DNA of 64,000 nucleotides from Nocardioides luteus (GTDB lineage Bacteria > Actinomycetota > Actinomycetes > Propionibacteriales > Nocardioidaceae), in the NCBI RefSeq assembly GCF_015752315.1, contig NZ_JADOVJ010000001.1, positions 1,604,501-1,668,500 on the forward strand. Direction: 5' to 3'. The notes beneath the pieces were generated by a model. That model searched no databases, was not told where the DNA came from, and saw only the letters and a program-made list of their open reading frames with translations. How positions within the stretch are numbered: the stretch's first letter is position 1; every line of letters begins with the position of its first letter. The position numbers and the translations under genes were made by a program. Positions 7,147-15,350 of the stretch are shown in pieces.

Positions 7147-9408
7147 GTGACCTCTGAGATCAGAGAACGGCTCGCGGGACAGCACGTCCTGCTCACGGGC
7201 GTGACCGGGTTCGTCGGGGAGGCGCTGCTGCACCTGCTGCTGACCGAGGTGCCGGACGTACGCCTCAGCGTCCTGGTGCGGCCCAAGGGGTCGACCCCGG
7301 GAGCGGCCCGGATCGCGAAGCTGCTGGCCAAGCCGATCTTCGAGTCGGTCTCGGACGCGCAGGTGAACGTCGTCGAGGGCGATCTCTCCGACCCGCCCGC
7401 GCTGCCGGACGATCTCGACGCCGTCGTGCACTCCGCCGGCGACGTCTCGTTCGACCCGCCGGTCGACGAGGGCTTCGTCACCAACGTCGTCGGGGTGCGC
7501 GAGCTGCTCAAGCGGGTCGAGGAGACCGGGCGCGACATCCACTACCTGCACGTCTCGACCGCCTATGTCTCCGGCCGGCGCAGGGGCCACATCCCCGAGG
7601 GGCCGGTGGACCACGATGTCGACGTGGACGCCGAGCTCGCCTGGGGGCTCGCGCAGCGCGCCGCCGTCGAGGAGCGCTCGCGCAGCGTCGAGGTGATCTC
7701 CAAGCTGCGCAAGCAGGCCGAGCGCGAGCACGGTCGTGCCGGCCTGATGACCGCCGCCGCTGCCGCCGAGGAGGCGCGCAAGAAGTGGGTGAAGGATGAG
7801 CTGGTCCGCCTCGGCACCGAGCGGGCGCGCTCGCTGGGCTGGACCGACTGCTACACCTTCACCAAGGCGCTGGGGGAGCGGGTCGTCGAGGCCCACGCCG
7901 CCCGTGGAAACCGGGCCACGATCTACCGCCCGGCGATCATCGAGTCGGCCGTCTCCCGTCCGCATCCGGGCTGGATCGAGGGCTTCAAGATGGCCGAGCC
8001 GCTGATCCTGGCCTACGGCCGCGGTGAGCTGCCGCTCTTCCCGGCCGCAGCCGACACCGCCATCGACATCGTCCCCGTCGACCACGTGGTCGCCTCGATC
8101 GTGGCCTGCCTGGCGCACCCGCCGCGGCACGGCGAGCCGGCCTACTTCCACCTCGCCTCCGGCGACCGCAACCCGGTGACGTTCGGGATGCTCTACGAGA
8201 CGGTGCGCGCCTACTTCGAGAAGCAGCCGTTCGCGGCCGGCGACCGCGGTGCCGCTCGGCTGCCGGAGTGGACCTTCCCGGGCGGCGCCTCGGTCGAGCG
8301 GATGATGGCGACCGGGGAGAAGGTACACAAGCTCGCCGACACTCTGCTCGGCCTGGCCCCGCGCAGCGACCGCACCCGCGGCTGGGCCCGCGACCTCGAC
8401 CGCCAGGGCCGGCGGCTGAAGTTCCTGCGGCGCTATCTGGACCTCTACAAGGAGTACGCCCAGGCCGACCTCCGCTTCGTCGACGCCAACACCCTCGCGC
8501 TCTACCGGTCGCTGTCGCCGGCCGACCAGGAGACCTTCGCCTTCGACACCGGCGTGATCGACTGGCACGAGTATCTCCACGACATCCACGTGCCGTCGGT
8601 GACCAAGCCGGTCCGTGAGCTCGACGAGCTGCGCAAGCTGCGGAAGAAGCCGGTCCCCGGCCGGATGCCGCGGATCTCGGCGGCCTCGCCCACCGACGAG
8701 AAGCGGGTCGCGGCCTTCTTCGACCTCGACGGCACCCTGATGTCCTCCAACGTGATCGAGACCTACCTGTGGCTGCGCCTCGGCGAGCTGTCGGGCACCA
8801 AGAAGGCCGCGGAGATCGCCCGGATGGCCGGCAAGGTGCCCAAGTACGTGTGGGCGGATCGTGCCGAGCGCAGCTCGCTGCTGCGTACGGTCTACAAGGA
8901 GTACGCCGGCGCGCGGCTCTCCGAGCTCGACGAGATCGTCGACCAGCACCTGACCACGCACATCCTCGGGCGGCTGGCCCCGGACGCGGTCCGGCGGATC
9001 CGGGAGCACCGCGCCGCGGGGCACGTGACGGTGCTGGTCACCGGCGCGATCCGGCCGCTGACCAGGCCGCTGCTGCCGCTGTTCGACCACATCGAGGCCG
9101 CCGACCTGGCCGTCGACGACCGTGGCTACTGCACCGGCCACCTGGCTGCCTCGCCGCTGGTCGGGGAGTCACGCGGCGCGTTCGTCCGCGAGTGGTCCCG
9201 CCGCGAGGGCATCTTGCCGGCCGACTGCTTCGCCTACGCCGACTCCCACTCCGACCTCCCGCTGCTGGCGGCGGTCGGACACCCGGTGGCGGTGCGGCCG
9301 GACGTACCTCTCTTCCGGCATGCCAAGAGGTCGCACTGGACGATCGTCGACTGGGAGTCCCCGGGACACGCCAGCCGTACGCTCGACCCGGCCGGGCTGA
9401 ACCGATGA
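7147..9408 (+). CDS. Fused thioester-reductase-like SDR and HAD-IB phosphatase
   Basis: 753 aa. Residues ~1-500 are an extended SDR of the fatty acyl-CoA/thioester reductase type (NAD_binding_4): GVTGFVGE nucleotide-binding loop near residue 18, HVSTAYVSG, and catalytic Tyr236-x3-Lys240 (YTFTK). Residues ~520-753 are a HAD-IB hydrolase: FFDLDGT (motif I), VTGAIRP (motif II), DSHSDLP (motif IV). The first half should reduce an acyl thioester with NADPH; the second should remove phosphate. GTG 7147 is chosen for its leaderless promoter. It leads an operon with a Zn dehydrogenase, a LarA-like protein and a PlsC acyltransferase, which suggests lipid or phospholipid chemistry. The product is unknown. 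Confidence 0.88.
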   Translation: MTSEIRERLAGQHVLLTGVTGFVGEALLHLLLTEVPDVRLSVLVRPKGSTPGAARIAKLLAKPIFESVSDAQVNVVEGDLSDPPALPDDLDAVVHSAGDVSFDPPVDEGFVTNVVGVRELLKRVEETGRDIHYLHVSTAYVSGRRRGHIPEGPVDHDVDVDAELAWGLAQRAAVEERSRSVEVISKLRKQAEREHGRAGLMTAAAAAEEARKKWVKDELVRLGTERARSLGWTDCYTFTKALGERVVEAHAARGNRATIYRPAIIESAVSRPHPGWIEGFKMAEPLILAYGRGELPLFPAAADTAIDIVPVDHVVASIVACLAHPPRHGEPAYFHLASGDRNPVTFGMLYETVRAYFEKQPFAAGDRGAARLPEWTFPGGASVERMMATGEKVHKLADTLLGLAPRSDRTRGWARDLDRQGRRLKFLRRYLDLYKEYAQADLRFVDANTLALYRSLSPADQETFAFDTGVIDWHEYLHDIHVPSVTKPVRELDELRKLRKKPVPGRMPRISAASPTDEKRVAAFFDLDGTLMSSNVIETYLWLRLGELSGTKKAAEIARMAGKVPKYVWADRAERSSLLRTVYKEYAGARLSELDEIVDQHLTTHILGRLAPDAVRRIREHRAAGHVTVLVTGAIRPLTRPLLPLFDHIEAADLAVDDRGYCTGHLAASPLVGESRGAFVREWSRREGILPADCFAYADSHSDLPLLAAVGHPVAVRPDVPLFRHAKRSHWTIVDWESPGHASRTLDPAGLNR

Positions 9409-9419
9409 GGAGGAGCTGA

Positions 9420-10610
9420 ATGCTCGCGCTCGAGATGTACCGCAGCGTCGCCAAGACCGCGCTGGGCAAGGTCGCCGGCGGACGGCTGCCGCTGCTGCTG
9501 ACCGGGGCGGCGGCGCCGCTGCGGATGGTCACGCTCGACCCGCCGAAGGTCGAGCACGACGGGTGGGCCCGGCTGCGGGTCTCGCTCTCCGGCATCTGCG
9601 GGTCCGACCTGGGGATGCTGTCGGGGAAGACCTCCCTCTACTTCCAGCCGCTGGTCAGCCTGCCGTTCGTGCCCGGCCACGAGATCGTGGGCGAGCTGCT
9701 CGACCCGTGCGGCGACCTGGCGGCCGGCACCCGCGTGGTCGTCGACCCGGTCCTGACCTGCGCGGCGCGCGGGCTGGAGGCGTGCGAGACGTGCGCGCGC
9801 GGCGAGACCAACCGGTGCTCGCGGATCACCGTCGGCGACATCTCCTCCGGGTTGCAGACCGGGTTCTGCCACGACACCGGCGGCGGCTGGTCCCAGCAGC
9901 TCTCGGTGCACCGCTCCCAGCTGCACGTGGTGCCGGAGGGCTACTCCGACGAGCAGGCGCTGCTCGCCGAGCCGGTCGCCTGTGCGGTCCACACGGCGCG
10001 AAGGGCCGCGATCAAGCCCGGTGACCGGGTGCTCGTCTCGGGCGCCGGGGCGGTCGGGCTGCTGGCCACGCTGGCCCTGCGCGAGCTCACCGACGCCGGC
10101 GAGATCCTGGTCGTGGCCAAGCACGCCCACCAGCGCGAGCTGGCGCTGGAGTTCGGCGCCACCGAGGTGGTCGCGCCGTCCGAGACGCTGCGAAGAATCC
10201 GCCGTGCGACGAGCGCTTTCATGCTCGAGCCGGAGATGCTGTCATCGCCCTACCTCCTCGGCGGCGTGGACGTGACCATCGACGCGGTCGGCTCCAAGGA
10301 GTCCTTGCAGACGTGTCTGCACGCGACCCGCGCCGGCGGCCGCGTGGTGCTCTCCGGGATGCCGGCCTCCGCCGACCTGTCCGCGGCCTGGTTCCGGGAG
10401 CTCGAGGTGGTCGGGACGTACGCCTCCGCGCGGGGCTCCGGCGACTTCGCCACCGCTCTGGACCTGGTCGGCCACGACGCCATGTGCCGCCTCGCCAAGA
10501 CCGTCGCGCCCTACCCGCTCCACCGCTGGCGCGAGGCCCTCGACCATGCCCACTCAGCCGGTCGGCTCGGCACCGTCAAGGTGGCGTTCGACCCCCGACG
10601 TACGTCATAA
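9420..10610 (+). CDS. Zinc-dependent medium-chain dehydrogenase/reductase
   Basis: 396 aa. The MDR layout is complete: GICGSD (catalytic-zinc Cys), PGHE (zinc ligands His-Glu), a structural-zinc lobe with cysteines at CAARG, CETCARG and NRC, and a Rossmann motif GAGAVGLL. It lies 11 bp after the SDR-HAD gene with a strong ribosome site (GAGGAG). It should oxidise an alcohol or reduce an aldehyde, plausibly the aldehyde made by the upstream reductase domain (inference). Residues 1-35 extend beyond typical family members and contain a hydrophobic stretch. Confidence 0.88.
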   Translation: MLALEMYRSVAKTALGKVAGGRLPLLLTGAAAPLRMVTLDPPKVEHDGWARLRVSLSGICGSDLGMLSGKTSLYFQPLVSLPFVPGHEIVGELLDPCGDLAAGTRVVVDPVLTCAARGLEACETCARGETNRCSRITVGDISSGLQTGFCHDTGGGWSQQLSVHRSQLHVVPEGYSDEQALLAEPVACAVHTARRAAIKPGDRVLVSGAGAVGLLATLALRELTDAGEILVVAKHAHQRELALEFGATEVVAPSETLRRIRRATSAFMLEPEMLSSPYLLGGVDVTIDAVGSKESLQTCLHATRAGGRVVLSGMPASADLSAAWFRELEVVGTYASARGSGDFATALDLVGHDAMCRLAKTVAPYPLHRWREALDHAHSAGRLGTVKVAFDPRRTS

Positions 10611-10622
10611 GGAGAGCCATCG

Positions 10623-12203
10623 ATGACACGCCCAGGATTCGTTCTGGAGGTCGACGACCGTACGCCGCCCCTGCTCGTCCACGAGGGGCTCGGGTTCCGG
10701 CTGGAGGAGTTCCCGCAGGGCACCCGGGTGGTCTACCCGCCCGAGTCGCTGCCGACGGTGCCGGACGTGGACGAGGCGATCCGGGAGGCCCTGGAGAACC
10801 CGGTCGACTCCGAGCCGCTGCGCGAGCTGATGTTCCCGGGGATGCGGCTGACGATCGCCTTCGACGACCTCTCCCTGCCGCTGCCCACCATGAAGGCGCC
10901 CGACATCCGCGGCCGGATCATCGAGCAGGTGCTCACGATCGCGGCCGAGAAGGGCGTCGACGACGTCGAGATCATTGCCGCGCTCGCGCTGCACCGCCGG
11001 ATGACCGACGCCGAGATGAAGCACATCGTCGGCGAGCGCGTCTTCCGCAGCTTCGCGCCGCAGGGCCTGCTCTACAACCACGACGCCGAGGACCGCGCCA
11101 ACCTCGAGCACATGGGCGTCACCGAGAAGGGCGAGGACGTCGAGATCAACAAGCGGGCGGCCACCTCCGACCTGCTCGTCTACGTCAACGTCAACCTGGT
11201 CGCGATGGACGGCGGCCACAAGTCGGTCGGCATCGGGCTGGCCTCCTACAAGTCGATCAAGCACCACCACAACGCCAAGACGATGGTCCACTCGCGCTCC
11301 TTCATGGACCACAAGCACTCCGAGATGCACTCCTCGGCCTGGCGGATGGGCCGGCTGATCGGTGAGCACGTCAAGGTGTTCCAGATCGAGACGACGCTCG
11401 ACAACGAGGTGTTCGGTCGCCCCTATGACACGCTCCTGAAGCGCGAGTGGGAGTGGTCCTTGCGCGACCAGGCCACCGTGCTCGGCCTGCGCCGAGGCCT
11501 GGCCGTGGCGCCGCAGAAGATGCGCCACAAGATGTTCCACGACCTGCGCTCCAACTACGGGCTGACCGGGATCACCGCCGGCGCCGTCGAGCCGGTCCAC
11601 GAGCTGACCGTGCAGCGCGTCCACCAGCAGCAGCGGGTCAAGGTCGAGGGGCAGTCCGACGTGATGGTGATGGGGGTGCCGTATCTCGGCCCCTACAACG
11701 TCAACTCGACCATGAACCCGATCCTGGCCGCCTGCATGGGCCTCGGCTACTACTTCAACTCCTACCTGCGGCAGCCGGTCGTCCGCGAGGGTGGCGTCGC
11801 GATCCTCTACCACCCGCTCGACGAGGGCTTCAACACCCTGACCCACCCCTCCTACGTCGACTTCTATGAGGAGGTGCTGGCCGACACGACCGATCCCGCG
11901 CTGATCGGGCCGAAGTTCGAGGAGCAGTTCGCCACCGACCCCTGGTACGTCCACCTCTACCGCACCTCGAACGCCTACCACGGGGTCCACCCGTTCTACA
12001 TGTGGTACTGGATCGCGCACGCGCTCGACCACCTCGGCGACGTCATCTGGGTCGGTGGCAACCCGAAGGCCGCGGCCCGGATGGGCTTCCGGTCGGCGAC
12101 CACCTTGCGCGACGCGCTGGAGATGGCCAGCTCGACCGTGGGGCCGTCGCCGTCGATCACCTATCTGCGCAACCCTCCGCACCTGCTGGCGGACGTGCGA
12201 TGA
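10623..12203 (+). CDS. LarA-like (DUF2088) protein, lactate-racemase superfamily
   Basis: 526 aa, longer than LarA racemases (~425). The N-terminal half has the DUF2088 signature: FDDLSLPLP (compare DxTRPxP of LarA), ALHRRM around the first active-site His, and GGHKSVGIGLASYKS where LarA carries the Lys that holds the nickel-pincer cofactor. A His-rich stretch (IKHHHN) follows. The relation to LarA is clear, but whether the nickel-pincer cofactor is bound is not; no larB/C/E genes are in the window. RBS AAGGAG. Originally its stop overlapped the next start (ATGA), but a 155-bp repeat now separates them. Confidence 0.8.
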   Translation: MTRPGFVLEVDDRTPPLLVHEGLGFRLEEFPQGTRVVYPPESLPTVPDVDEAIREALENPVDSEPLRELMFPGMRLTIAFDDLSLPLPTMKAPDIRGRIIEQVLTIAAEKGVDDVEIIAALALHRRMTDAEMKHIVGERVFRSFAPQGLLYNHDAEDRANLEHMGVTEKGEDVEINKRAATSDLLVYVNVNLVAMDGGHKSVGIGLASYKSIKHHHNAKTMVHSRSFMDHKHSEMHSSAWRMGRLIGEHVKVFQIETTLDNEVFGRPYDTLLKREWEWSLRDQATVLGLRRGLAVAPQKMRHKMFHDLRSNYGLTGITAGAVEPVHELTVQRVHQQQRVKVEGQSDVMVMGVPYLGPYNVNSTMNPILAACMGLGYYFNSYLRQPVVREGGVAILYHPLDEGFNTLTHPSYVDFYEEVLADTTDPALIGPKFEEQFATDPWYVHLYRTSNAYHGVHPFYMWYWIAHALDHLGDVIWVGGNPKAAARMGFRSATTLRDALEMASSTVGPSPSITYLRNPPHLLADVR

Positions 12204-12361
12204 GCGCCATCGTCGGTCGAGCCGGATTCGTGAGGAACGAGCGAATCCGTGTCGAGACCAACACAATCGGTTCGAGCGCGGAGGGGACCGTGTTGGTTTC
12301 GACACGCCTCCGCCTAGCGGCTCCGGCGGCTCAACCAGCGGGGGAGGCGGCACGATGAGCG
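12198..12361 (+). mobile_element. MITE-like palindromic insertion with 9-bp direct flanking repeats
   Basis: The 9-mer CGATGAGCG occurs at 12198-12206 and 12353-12361. Removing one copy plus the intervening sequence (155 bp) rebuilds a perfect ATGA stop/start overlap between the LarA-like and PlsC genes. Inside are a 50-nt unit at 12215-12264 and an opposing unit starting with GTGTTGGTTTCGACAC at 12290. A second, diverged copy of the first unit lies at 50732-50781. Reading from ATG 12200, a 52-codon frame crosses the insertion and stops at the TGA that overlaps the PlsC start. No transposase is encoded. Confidence 0.75.
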
Positions 12362-13287
12362 GCTTCTGGAAAGAGACAGTCCGCGACATACGCCTGATGA
12401 AGCGGGGCTGGCGGTGGGGCCACCGGGCGCAGGTGCCGCGGTCGGCGGAGCCGTTCGTGCCGCCGGCGACGACGACGGTCTTCGACAACGAGTGGTCGCG
12501 CAAGCCCGCCGCCCGAGCGGTCCGGGAGGTCGCCCAGGCCGGGCTCGAGGCGGTCTTCCGGTCACAGGTGAAGACCCAGGTCGAGGGCCTCGACGTGCTC
12601 GACCGGCTCGAGGGCCCGGTGATCTTCGTGGCCAACCACGCCTCACACCTCGACACCCCGCTCATCCTGCTGTCGCTCCCGGACCGGTGGCGACGCAAGA
12701 CCGCGGTGGCGGCCGCGGCGGACTACTTCTTCGACACCTGGTGGCGGGCCGTGGGCTCCTCGCTGGTCTTCAACACGCTGCCGATCGACCGCCGTGGCGG
12801 CGCGCTCTCGACCCAGCCGGGGGAGGTGCTCGCCGAGGGCTGGTCGCTGGTCGTCTTCCCCGAGGGCACCCGGTCCAAGGACGGCACCGTCGGCCGGTTC
12901 CGGTCCGGCGCCGCCTACCTGGCGACCGAGTACGGCGTCCCGGTCGTCCCGATCGCCCACCGCGGCACCTACGCGGCGATGCCGCGCGGGGTGAACTGGC
13001 CCGGGAAGGACACCTCCGGGGGCCGCCGTCAGCTGACCGTACGCTTCGGGGAGCCGCTCCGCCCGGCCGACGGCGAGTCGGTGCGCGAGTTCGCGCCCAG
13101 GATCCGGGCGGCGGTGTCGCGGCTCCTCGACGAGGACGCCACCGACTGGTACGCCTCGATGCGTCGCGCGGCCGAGCGCAGCACCCCCGACCCGGCCGGT
13201 GAGGAGATCGCGGAGTGGCGCAAGGTCTGGGCGGCCACGGAGTCTCCCGACACCGAGCCGGACCGGATCAGGGCCTGGCACCGCTGA
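12355..13287 (+). CDS. PlsC-type lysophospholipid/glycerolipid acyltransferase
   Basis: 310 aa. Catalytic block NHASHLD at residues 94-100 (H-x4-D) and the substrate-phosphate block FPEGTRS at 168-174, in a fold of the 1-acyl-glycerol-3-phosphate acyltransferase family at the cytoplasmic membrane face. Last gene of the SDR-HAD operon. ATG 12355 is fixed by homology to the domain start and by the ancestral ATGA junction. Expression after the repeat insertion probably depends on re-initiation from the bridging reading frame (inference). The gene ends three bases from the convergent Rv2629-like gene. Confidence 0.9.
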   Translation: MSGFWKETVRDIRLMKRGWRWGHRAQVPRSAEPFVPPATTTVFDNEWSRKPAARAVREVAQAGLEAVFRSQVKTQVEGLDVLDRLEGPVIFVANHASHLDTPLILLSLPDRWRRKTAVAAAADYFFDTWWRAVGSSLVFNTLPIDRRGGALSTQPGEVLAEGWSLVVFPEGTRSKDGTVGRFRSGAAYLATEYGVPVVPIAHRGTYAAMPRGVNWPGKDTSGGRRQLTVRFGEPLRPADGESVREFAPRIRAAVSRLLDEDATDWYASMRRAAERSTPDPAGEEIAEWRKVWAATESPDTEPDRIRAWHR

Positions 13288-13290
13288 GGA

Positions 13291-14373
13291 TCAGGACCAG
13301 CGCAGCAGCGCGGCCACCGGTGCGTCGCCGAGCACGCTCGCGGGCAGCACGCACACCTCCGCGTCCGTGAGGACCGCGGCGGCGATGAGCGCCTCGCCGG
13401 CCTCGACCGGGCCGGTGACTGGAGCCTCGCCGAAGGTGAGGCCGGGGTGGTCCGCCGGGTCGAGCGTGTGCCCGGCCAGGGCGCCGGGGTCGATCAGCAG
13501 GGTCTCGACGCGGCCGGTGACGAACGCGTCCGCGACGTCGCGTACGCCGGTGGCCGCGCGGTCGCCTCGGCCCCACGCCTCCTCGAGGCGGCGGACCAGG
13601 GCGGTGCGGCGGCGTACGACCCGGTCCAGCAGGGCGCTGCGGATCGCGTCGGCGCGAGCCTGGTCGCCACCGTCCGCGGCCCGCTGTCCGCTGGCCAGCT
13701 CGACCACCTCGACGGGCAGGTCGGCGAGGTCGGCGCGCAGCCTGCCGACCGAGGTCGGGTCGCCGCCGACGAGCACGAGGTCGTGGCCGTGGTCGCGGAT
13801 CAGCCTGGTCACCTCGGCGGCGACCTTGTCGGCGTTGTGGCGCCAGACGTTGTCGGTGGTCTGCTGCATGCGGTAGGCCGCCCAGCCGACGTTGTCCTGG
13901 GTCTTGTGCACGTGCTCGAGCTCGTCGCCCTCGACGGTGTTCGTGCTGGTCGGCTCCGGCAGGCCCGAGTCCCACAGGGAGATCTCGCCACCGGTGTGGT
14001 CGACCAGGACCAGGACGAAGGGCGTCGAGGCGTCGCGGGCGGCGATCCAGGAGCCGAGGTCGGGCAGCGCATCCCAGGTGGCGACCTGGTTCGGCACCTC
14101 CGCGACGGCCACCTGGTCGTAGGCGATCCCCTCGGGCGTCGCGACGATGACGCGAGCCACCGGCGCCGGCTGGCGTACGTTCGTCTCCAGCCGCTCGGAG
14201 ACCTGCGCCACGACATCCGGTGGCGCGCCCTGCGCGGAGAGCTCCTCGCAGGCGGCGCGCACGCGCAGCTCCTTGGCGTGGGCCGCGTTCTCCGAGTCCT
14301 GGCTGACATCGGCCAGCACGGTGGCGTACGGCCCCGGACGGGTCAACAGGTTGGTGAATCCAGCGGTGTCCAT
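13291..14373 (-). CDS. Rv2629-like ribosome hibernation/release-factor-like protein (baeRF2 type)
   Basis: 360 aa, close to M. tuberculosis Rv2629. It belongs to the bacterial branch of the archaeo-eukaryotic eRF1/Vms1 superfamily: an N-terminal alpha/beta domain with VLADVSQDSENAAHAKELRVRA, a central domain containing HVHKTQDNVGWAAYRMQQTTDNVWRHN, and a C-terminal eL30-like domain ending with CVLPASVLGDAPVAALLRW. Relatives bind ribosomes during stress or dormancy. ATG 14373 is preceded by TACCAC at 14385-14380 with a six-base gap, so it too looks leaderless. Monocistronic. Confidence 0.85.
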   Translation of the reverse strand: MDTAGFTNLLTRPGPYATVLADVSQDSENAAHAKELRVRAACEELSAQGAPPDVVAQVSERLETNVRQPAPVARVIVATPEGIAYDQVAVAEVPNQVATWDALPDLGSWIAARDASTPFVLVLVDHTGGEISLWDSGLPEPTSTNTVEGDELEHVHKTQDNVGWAAYRMQQTTDNVWRHNADKVAAEVTRLIRDHGHDLVLVGGDPTSVGRLRADLADLPVEVVELASGQRAADGGDQARADAIRSALLDRVVRRRTALVRRLEEAWGRGDRAATGVRDVADAFVTGRVETLLIDPGALAGHTLDPADHPGLTFGEAPVTGPVEAGEALIAAAVLTDAEVCVLPASVLGDAPVAALLRWS

Positions 14374-14416
14374 ACCGGTGTGGTACCCACCTGCGGGGCA
14401 TCTGACACGGGCCGGA

Positions 14417-14851
14417 TCAGCCCGCCGCGCAGGTCACCTCGGTGACGTGCCACTCCTCGTCCTTGCCCTCCCCGGAGCGGGTGACCACGAGGGTGAACAC
14501 CGACCGACCGCCGTCCGGGGTCAGCTCCACGGTGGCACCGGTCTCGGTGAGGTCGGTGGAGGTGATGCGTACCTTCTCCAGATGGCCGCGGGCGTCCGCC
14601 GTCTTCTCGGTCGGCGGAGTCTGGACCGAGGGGCAGGCCCGGGCCCACTGCGCGACCAGCTCCGGCTTCGCCTCGACCGTCGTCCAGCTCGTGGTCCGGG
14701 CGAACCGGCTGGCCGCCGTCTCGGCCTGTTCGGTGGCGTGCTCGCGGAAGCGTGAGCGGGAGTAGCCGTAGCCGGCCACGGAGATCAGCACCCCGACCAG
14801 CAGCAGGACCCCGACCTTGAGCGCGATCTCGCGCCACTCGCTGCGTTGCAC
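14417..14851 (-). CDS. Membrane-anchored protein of unknown function
   Basis: 144 aa from GTG 14851. One N-terminal TM helix (VGVLLLVGVLISVAGYGY, residues ~13-30), then an exported domain of ~110 residues with two cysteines (ACPSV and VTCAAG) that could form a disulfide. The alternating strands (VRITSTDLTETGATVELTPDG, then FTLVVTRSG) suggest a small beta-rich, possibly NTF2-like fold. No family recognised. TAGGAA six bases upstream of the GTG, without a Shine-Dalgarno, suggests a leaderless transcript. Confidence 0.65.
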   Translation of the reverse strand: MQRSEWREIALKVGVLLLVGVLISVAGYGYSRSRFREHATEQAETAASRFARTTSWTTVEAKPELVAQWARACPSVQTPPTEKTADARGHLEKVRITSTDLTETGATVELTPDGGRSVFTLVVTRSGEGKDEEWHVTEVTCAAG

Positions 14852-14898
14852 GGGACGTTCCTACCACCAGCGGCCCCAGGACCCGAACCGGCTCGCGG

Positions 14899-14935
14899 AT
14901 GAGAGAGCTCTCATGGTCGTCTCACGATCACCTCA
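14899..14935 (+). promoter_or_regulatory. Candidate response-regulator operator (copy 1) with 11-bp direct repeats
   Basis: Inverted repeat ATGAGAG-AG-CTCTCAT at 14899-14914. YCTCA then recurs at 14909, 14920 and 14931, exactly 11 bp apart, the spacing used by OmpR/PhoB-type dimers. An almost identical dyad lies at 18652-18667, in front of the two-component operon. It is upstream of the Asp-rich exported protein at 15001. Confidence 0.6.
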
Positions 14936-15000
14936 CCGCGGGTCGAGATGGTTCTTGCATGGCGCCGGGAACACCCGGGGCAGAACCGAGAGGACGAATG

Positions 15001-15342
15001 ATGAAGAAGCTTCCGATGTTGCTGGCGAGCGGGCTGGTCGGCGTGGTCGCGGCCGGTGCGATCACCTTCCAGAGCGCCGCTGCGGACGACGACCTCGCCA
15101 AGCGTGAGGAGAAGGTGGGTACGCAGGTGACCACCGTCGACGACGTGGACGACGACGACGCGGACGACGCCGCCGACGTCACCCGTGACGACGCCGGGAA
15201 CGACACCGTGACCAACGGCACCGGCGTCACCCGGGCGACCAAGGACGCCACTCGCGACAACACCCGGGACAACACCCGGGACAACACCAAGAACGACAAC
15301 ACCCGCGACAACACCAACGACCAGACCAGGTCCGAGGACTGA
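15001..15342 (+). CDS. Exported Asp/Thr-rich low-complexity protein
   Basis: 113 aa. Signal peptide MKKLPMLLASGLVGVVAAGAI with cleavage near QSAAA. The mature part is acidic and disordered: a DDVDDDDADDAAD tract and then TRDN repeats encoded by 12-bp direct DNA repeats (about 15250-15312). ATG 15001 is chosen over the adjacent ATG 14998 because of better spacing from GAGAGGA. The composition suggests a cation-binding or cell-wall-associated extracellular protein. Eight bases separate it from the Ser/Thr kinase gene. Probably controlled by the two-component system at 16239-18355 through the shared operator. Confidence 0.7.
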   Translation: MKKLPMLLASGLVGVVAAGAITFQSAAADDDLAKREEKVGTQVTTVDDVDDDDADDAADVTRDDAGNDTVTNGTGVTRATKDATRDNTRDNTRDNTKNDNTRDNTNDQTRSED

Positions 15343-15350
15343 GCTCGACG

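Noticed and set aside
7030..9141. Long minus-strand open frame that would extend the beta-propeller protein N-terminally by ~700 residues
   Set aside because: It is antisense to the strongly supported SDR-HAD gene, is low-complexity (Gly/Val/Asp/Arg), and the propeller protein has its own start with a ribosome site at 7029. Open antisense frames are expected at ~70% GC.
12200..12358. 52-aa reading frame between the LarA-like and PlsC genes, considered as a small protein
   Set aside because: It is composed entirely of the inserted palindrome; more likely a coupling device or accident than a functional peptide. Reported as a finding instead.
10605..12698. 697-codon open frame on the minus strand
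   Set aside because: Complement of the dehydrogenase/LarA-like/PlsC genes; composition is that of an antisense frame and no domain is recognisable.
15245..15325. Short direct repeats that could suggest a CRISPR-like array
   Set aside because: They are 12-bp units in frame inside a gene (TRDN repeats), with no spacers.
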